Origin: Caballeronia telluris
GTDB taxonomy: Bacteria > Pseudomonadota > Gammaproteobacteria > Burkholderiales > Burkholderiaceae
NCBI RefSeq assembly: GCF_001544495.1
Contig: NZ_FCNZ02000026.1
Location: 27,179 to 91,178 of the forward strand
Length of the DNA stretch: 64,000 nt
Reading direction: 5' to 3'
The translations under genes were made by a program, and so were the position numbers. The notes beneath the pieces are model-generated. The model was not told the DNA's origin. It saw only the letters and a list, made by a program, of their open reading frames with translations, and did no database searches. This document shows, piece after piece, positions 60,709 to 64,000 of this stretch; within the stretch, counting starts at the first letter, position 1, and each line of letters opens with the position of its first letter.

Positions 60709-62649
60709 ATGAGTGACCGCCCGATTCGCGACGCTCGCCGCGCGTCCCGCCGCGCCGACGCATCAGGCGAAAGCCAGTTTCGACTGATGCGCGAGCGCCG
60801 CTTCGCCCCGTTCTTCTGGACGCAGTTTCTCGGCGCGATGAACGACAACGTGTTCAAGGTCGGCTTCACGTCGCTCGTCACGTTCCAGGCCGCGCGCTTT
60901 TCCGGCGTCGATCCGAAGTCAGCGCCGTTCCTGATTTCCGCGATCTTCATCGTCCCGTTCGTGCTGTTTTCCGCGACTTCTGGCCAGATCGCCGACAAGT
61001 ACGACAAGGCGACGCTCACACGCCTCGTGAAGACCTTCGAGATCGCGGTGATGCTCGTCGGCGGCGCGGGGTTCCTGCTGCATAACGCCACGCTGCTCTA
61101 CGTCTGCACGTTCCTGATGGGCGTCCATTCGACCGTCTTCGGACCCGTCAAATATGCGTATCTGCCGCAGCATCTGAAATCGTCCGAACTGGTGGGCGGT
61201 AACGGGCTCGTCGAGATGGGAACATTCGTCGCCATTTTGTTCGGGACGATCATCGGCGGCGCGTCGGCCGGGCTGACGGAGCACGGCGCGATGCTGCTCG
61301 CGACCGCGTGCCTGGCGTTCGCGCTGATCGGACGCGCGGTGTCGGGGTTCGTGCCGAAGTCCGAAGCGCCGCAGCCCGAACTGCGCATCAACTGGAATCC
61401 GTTTTCGGAAACCTGGCGAAACCTCGCGCTCGCCAAGCATAACCGCACCGTGTTCCTGAGCCTGCTCGGCATCTCGTGGCTGTGGTTCGTCGGCGCGACC
61501 TTTCTCACGTCGTTCTTCAACTTCGCAAAGGACGTGCTGTCCGCGGACCCCGACGTCGTCACGATCCTGCTCGCGACGTTTTCCATCGGCATCGGCATCG
61601 GGTCGCTGCTGTGCGAAAAGCTCTCGAAACGGCGCGTCGAGATCGGGCTCGTGCCGCTCGGTTCGATCGGCATCAGCGTATTCGCGATCGATCTATTCTT
61701 CGCGAGCCATCGCATCGCGCCGGCGGGTCATTTGCTCGGCGTCGGCGAGTTTCTCGCGATTGCCTCGCACTGGCGCATTCTCGCGGACCTGTTCCTGCTC
61801 GCGATGTTCGGCGGCTTTTACAGCGTGCCGCTCTACGCGCTGATCCAGAGCCGCAGCCAGCCGACGCACCGCGCGCGCATCATCGCCGCGAACAACATCC
61901 TGAATTCGTTCTTCATGATCGTCTCGGCGTTGCTGGCGCTCGCGCTCACGTCGATGGGCGTCGGCATTCCGGGGCTCTTCCTGACGACCGCGCTCCTGAA
62001 TATCGTCGTCGCCGCGTATATCTATTCGCTCGTGCCGGAATTTCTGCTGCGCTTCGTCGCGTGGGTGCTGGTCCACACGTTCTACCGCATTCGTCTCGTC
62101 GACGCCGAGCGCATTCCCGAGCAGGGCGCCGCCGTGCTCGTGTGCAATCACGTCAGTTTCGTCGATGCGATCGTCATCATGTCGGAAAGCCCGCGGCCGA
62201 TCCGCTTCGTGATGGATCACCGCATTTTCAGGTCGCCGTTCGTCGGCTGGTTGTTCCGCCACGTGAAGGCGATTCCGATCGCGCCCGCGCACGAGGATGC
62301 CGACCTGCTCGCGCGCGCCTACGATGCGTGCGGCCGCGCGCTCGCCGAGGGCGAGCTCGTCTGCATCTTTCCGGAAGGCAAGCTCACGCGCACGGGCGAA
62401 CTCAACCCGTTTCGGCACGGCATTTCGGAGATTCTGAGAAGACACGCGGCGCCGGTCGTACCGATTGCGCTGCGCGGACTGTGGGGCAGCGTGTTCTCGC
62501 GGCACGAGGATTCGCGCTGGCCGCGTCCGGTCCAGCGCGGCGTGATGAGCCGGCTGACGCTCGCGGTCGGCGAGCCGATCGATCCCGCCGATGCCACGCC
62601 CGAGCATTTGCAGCAGGTGGTCGGTGCGTTGCGCGGCGCCCGCAGGTAG
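60709..62649 (+). CDS. LplT-type MFS transporter fused to PlsC-type acyltransferase
   Basis: A 646-residue two-part membrane protein. Residues 30-450 form an MFS transporter like LplT (lysophospholipid flippase): AMNDNVFKVGFTSLVTF, GQIADKYDKATLTRLVK, FMGVHSTVFGPVKYAYLP. Residues 460-640 form a 1-acylglycerol-3-phosphate acyltransferase: the HX4D motif NHVSFVD (H481, D486) and FPEGKLTRTGEL. Unlike Aas, it lacks the acyl-ACP ligase domain. It should bring in and acylate lysophospholipid. Separate gene; weak ribosome site. Confidence 0.9.
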   Translation: MSDRPIRDARRASRRADASGESQFRLMRERRFAPFFWTQFLGAMNDNVFKVGFTSLVTFQAARFSGVDPKSAPFLISAIFIVPFVLFSATSGQIADKYDKATLTRLVKTFEIAVMLVGGAGFLLHNATLLYVCTFLMGVHSTVFGPVKYAYLPQHLKSSELVGGNGLVEMGTFVAILFGTIIGGASAGLTEHGAMLLATACLAFALIGRAVSGFVPKSEAPQPELRINWNPFSETWRNLALAKHNRTVFLSLLGISWLWFVGATFLTSFFNFAKDVLSADPDVVTILLATFSIGIGIGSLLCEKLSKRRVEIGLVPLGSIGISVFAIDLFFASHRIAPAGHLLGVGEFLAIASHWRILADLFLLAMFGGFYSVPLYALIQSRSQPTHRARIIAANNILNSFFMIVSALLALALTSMGVGIPGLFLTTALLNIVVAAYIYSLVPEFLLRFVAWVLVHTFYRIRLVDAERIPEQGAAVLVCNHVSFVDAIVIMSESPRPIRFVMDHRIFRSPFVGWLFRHVKAIPIAPAHEDADLLARAYDACGRALAEGELVCIFPEGKLTRTGELNPFRHGISEILRRHAAPVVPIALRGLWGSVFSRHEDSRWPRPVQRGVMSRLTLAVGEPIDPADATPEHLQQVVGALRGARR

Positions 62650-62722
62650 CGCGGCGCGGCGCCTTATCGAGATGCGGCTGGCATAATGTGAGCTTCCCGT
62701 TTCACTTCTCAGGGCGACGCAC

Positions 62723-63823
62723 ATGTCCGGCAATACGTTAGGCACGCTTTTCACCGTCACGAACTTCGGCGAGTCGCATGGACCCGCGATCGGCTGCGTG
62801 ATCGACGGCTGCCCGCCCGGCATGGCGCTGACCGAAGCCGACATCCAGATCGAACTCGACCGGCGCCGTCCCGGCACGTCGCGCCACGTCACGCAGCGCC
62901 AGGAGCCGGACCAGGTCGAGATTCTCTCGGGCGTGTTCGAGGGCAAGACGACCGGCACGCCGATCGCGCTCCTGATCCGCAACACCGACCAGCGCAGCAA
63001 GGACTACGGCAATATCGTCGAGACGTTCCGCCCCGGTCACGCCGACTACACCTACTGGCAGAAATACGGCATCCGCGACTATCGCGGCGGCGGTCGTTCG
63101 TCCGCGCGCCTGACCGCGCCGACGGTGGCCGCGGGCGCGGTCGCGAAGAAGTGGCTGCGCGAGCGTTTCGGCATCGAGACGCGCGGCTACATGAGCGCGA
63201 TCGGCGAGATCGAGGTGCCGTTCGTGTCGTGGGACTGCGTGCGCGAGAATCCGTTCTTCGCGCCGAACGCGGAGATCGTGCCGCGTCTCGAGGAATACAT
63301 GGACGCGCTGCGCAAGGACGGCGATTCGATCGGCGCGCGCATCGAAGTGGTCGCGACCGGCGTGCCGGTGGGCCTCGGCGAGCCGCTCTACGACCGCCTC
63401 GACGCCGACATCGCGAAGGCGATGATGGGCATCAACGCGGTGAAGGGCGTCGAGATCGGCGCGGGCTTCGCGAGCGTCGCGCAGCGCGGTTCCGTGCACG
63501 GCGACGAAATGTCGCCCGACGGGTTCGCCGCGAACAACGCAGGCGGCATTCTCGGCGGGATTTCGAGCGGGCAGGACATCACGGTGTCGATCGCGATCAA
63601 GCCGACGTCGAGCATCCGTACGCCGCGCCATTCGATCGACAAGGCGGGCAATCCGGCCGTCGTCGAGACTTTCGGGCGTCATGACCCGTGCGTCGGGATT
63701 CGCGCGACGCCGATCGCCGAGGCGCTGCTCGCGCTCGTCCTGATCGACCATGCGCTGCGGCATCGCGCGCAATGCGGCGATGTCGTCACCGAGACGCCGA
63801 AGATCGCGCCGCGCGCTTCCTGA
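62723..63823 (+). CDS. aroC: Chorismate synthase
   Basis: Last step of the shikimate pathway: converts EPSP to chorismate with reduced FMN. The 366-residue protein has FGESHGPAIGCVIDGCPPG, RRPGTSRHVTQRQEPDQVEILSG, RPGHADYTYWQKYG, DYRGGGRSSARLTAPTVAAGAV and SSGQDITVSIAIKPTSS, all signatures. Confidence 0.98.
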   Translation: MSGNTLGTLFTVTNFGESHGPAIGCVIDGCPPGMALTEADIQIELDRRRPGTSRHVTQRQEPDQVEILSGVFEGKTTGTPIALLIRNTDQRSKDYGNIVETFRPGHADYTYWQKYGIRDYRGGGRSSARLTAPTVAAGAVAKKWLRERFGIETRGYMSAIGEIEVPFVSWDCVRENPFFAPNAEIVPRLEEYMDALRKDGDSIGARIEVVATGVPVGLGEPLYDRLDADIAKAMMGINAVKGVEIGAGFASVAQRGSVHGDEMSPDGFAANNAGGILGGISSGQDITVSIAIKPTSSIRTPRHSIDKAGNPAVVETFGRHDPCVGIRATPIAEALLALVLIDHALRHRAQCGDVVTETPKIAPRAS

Positions 63824-63850
63824 AGTCAGCGAGCGTCACGCAAACGAGAA

Positions 63851-63882
63851 GGGCGCCGGTTTTCAAGCCGGCGCCCTTTTTT
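63851..63882 (+). terminator. Terminator after aroC
   Basis: GGGCGCCGG / CCGGCGCCC with an 8-base loop is followed by six T, 28 bases after the stop. It lies just before the ETF-ubiquinone oxidoreductase 3' end on the other strand. Confidence 0.9.
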
Positions 63883-63895
63883 CATGCGTGAACGC

Positions 63896-64000
63896 TCACA
63901 TGTTCGGATAGTTCGGCCCGCCGCCGCCTTCGGGCGTGACCCAGACGATGTTCTGCGTCGGGTCCTTGATGTCGCAGGTCTTGCAGTGCACGCAGTTTTG
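63896..64000 (-). CDS. Electron transfer flavoprotein-ubiquinone oxidoreductase, partial (C-terminus)
   Basis: The minus strand encodes the C-terminal 34 residues of ETF-QO: NCVHCKTCDIKDPTQNIVW followed by PEGGGGPNYPNM and stop. The three visible cysteines belong to the 4Fe-4S cluster. ETF-QO passes electrons from fatty acid and amino acid oxidation to ubiquinone. The rest of the gene is past the edge of the window. Confidence 0.92.
   Translation of the reverse strand, partial: QNCVHCKTCDIKDPTQNIVWVTPEGGGGPNYPNM

Overview
The window is GC-rich, gene-dense DNA from a member of the Burkholderiaceae. The gene set and protein sequences look most like Caballeronia or Paraburkholderia, but I could run no similarity search, so the genus is an inference. 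Genes are short-spaced, often overlap by 4 bases (ATGA), and sometimes start with GTG or TTG. No phage, IS element, CRISPR array or rRNA operon was seen.

Layout. 1-4.4 kb: minus-strand housekeeping genes (murI cut by the edge, bacterioferritin, class I fumarase, a YqhA-like membrane protein, an EamA transporter). 4.8-9.2 kb: acetate module (acs, a DUF4212 small subunit and a sodium/solute symporter with a long charged insert). 9.3-11.3 kb: tRNA-Ser(GGA) followed by an Imm50-like orphan immunity gene and small genes. 11.7-22.6 kb: a 14-gene plus-strand block, napEDABC then ccmABCDEFGHI, combining a periplasmic nitrate reductase with a complete System I cytochrome c maturation set. 22.7-30.1 kb: an RNase H-fold protein, SDR, class V aminotransferase, porin behind a Fur-box-like site, LysE exporter, tRNA-fMet, rpsU, ferredoxin, an IMPACT-family protein and a GNAT acetyltransferase. 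30.4-32.6 kb: a CSS-motif/EAL c-di-GMP phosphodiesterase and a small conserved protein.

32.8-44.6 kb is one functional unit for arginine/ornithine uptake and catabolism: ABC permeases and ATPase (hisQMP/aotQMP-like), an ArgR-like AraC-family regulator, the whole arginine succinyltransferase pathway (astC-aruF-aruG-astD-astB-astE), and the periplasmic binding protein at the far end. 44.7-45.3 kb holds a Doc toxin with a small, unrecognised partner. 45.3-51.3 kb is an AaeXAB-like aromatic acid efflux system with its own outer-membrane factor and a divergent LysR regulator; a perfect palindrome lies in the shared control region. 51.4-64 kb returns to housekeeping and repair genes: SRAP/YedK, metallophosphoesterase, FAD-linked oxidase, DUF2069, WrbA, YihY-type membrane protein, Mpo1-like protein, an alpha/beta hydrolase coupled to a MetY-type sulfhydrylase, CBS protein, an LplT-PlsC-like fusion, aroC, and the C-terminal end of ETF-ubiquinone oxidoreductase cut by the window edge.

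I found no single clearly undescribed system. The items most worth a second look are the dedicated System I ccm set attached to nap, the N-terminally extended NapD, the symporter insert, the Doc partner, the tRNA-adjacent orphan immunity gene and the Fur-box-like site before the porin.
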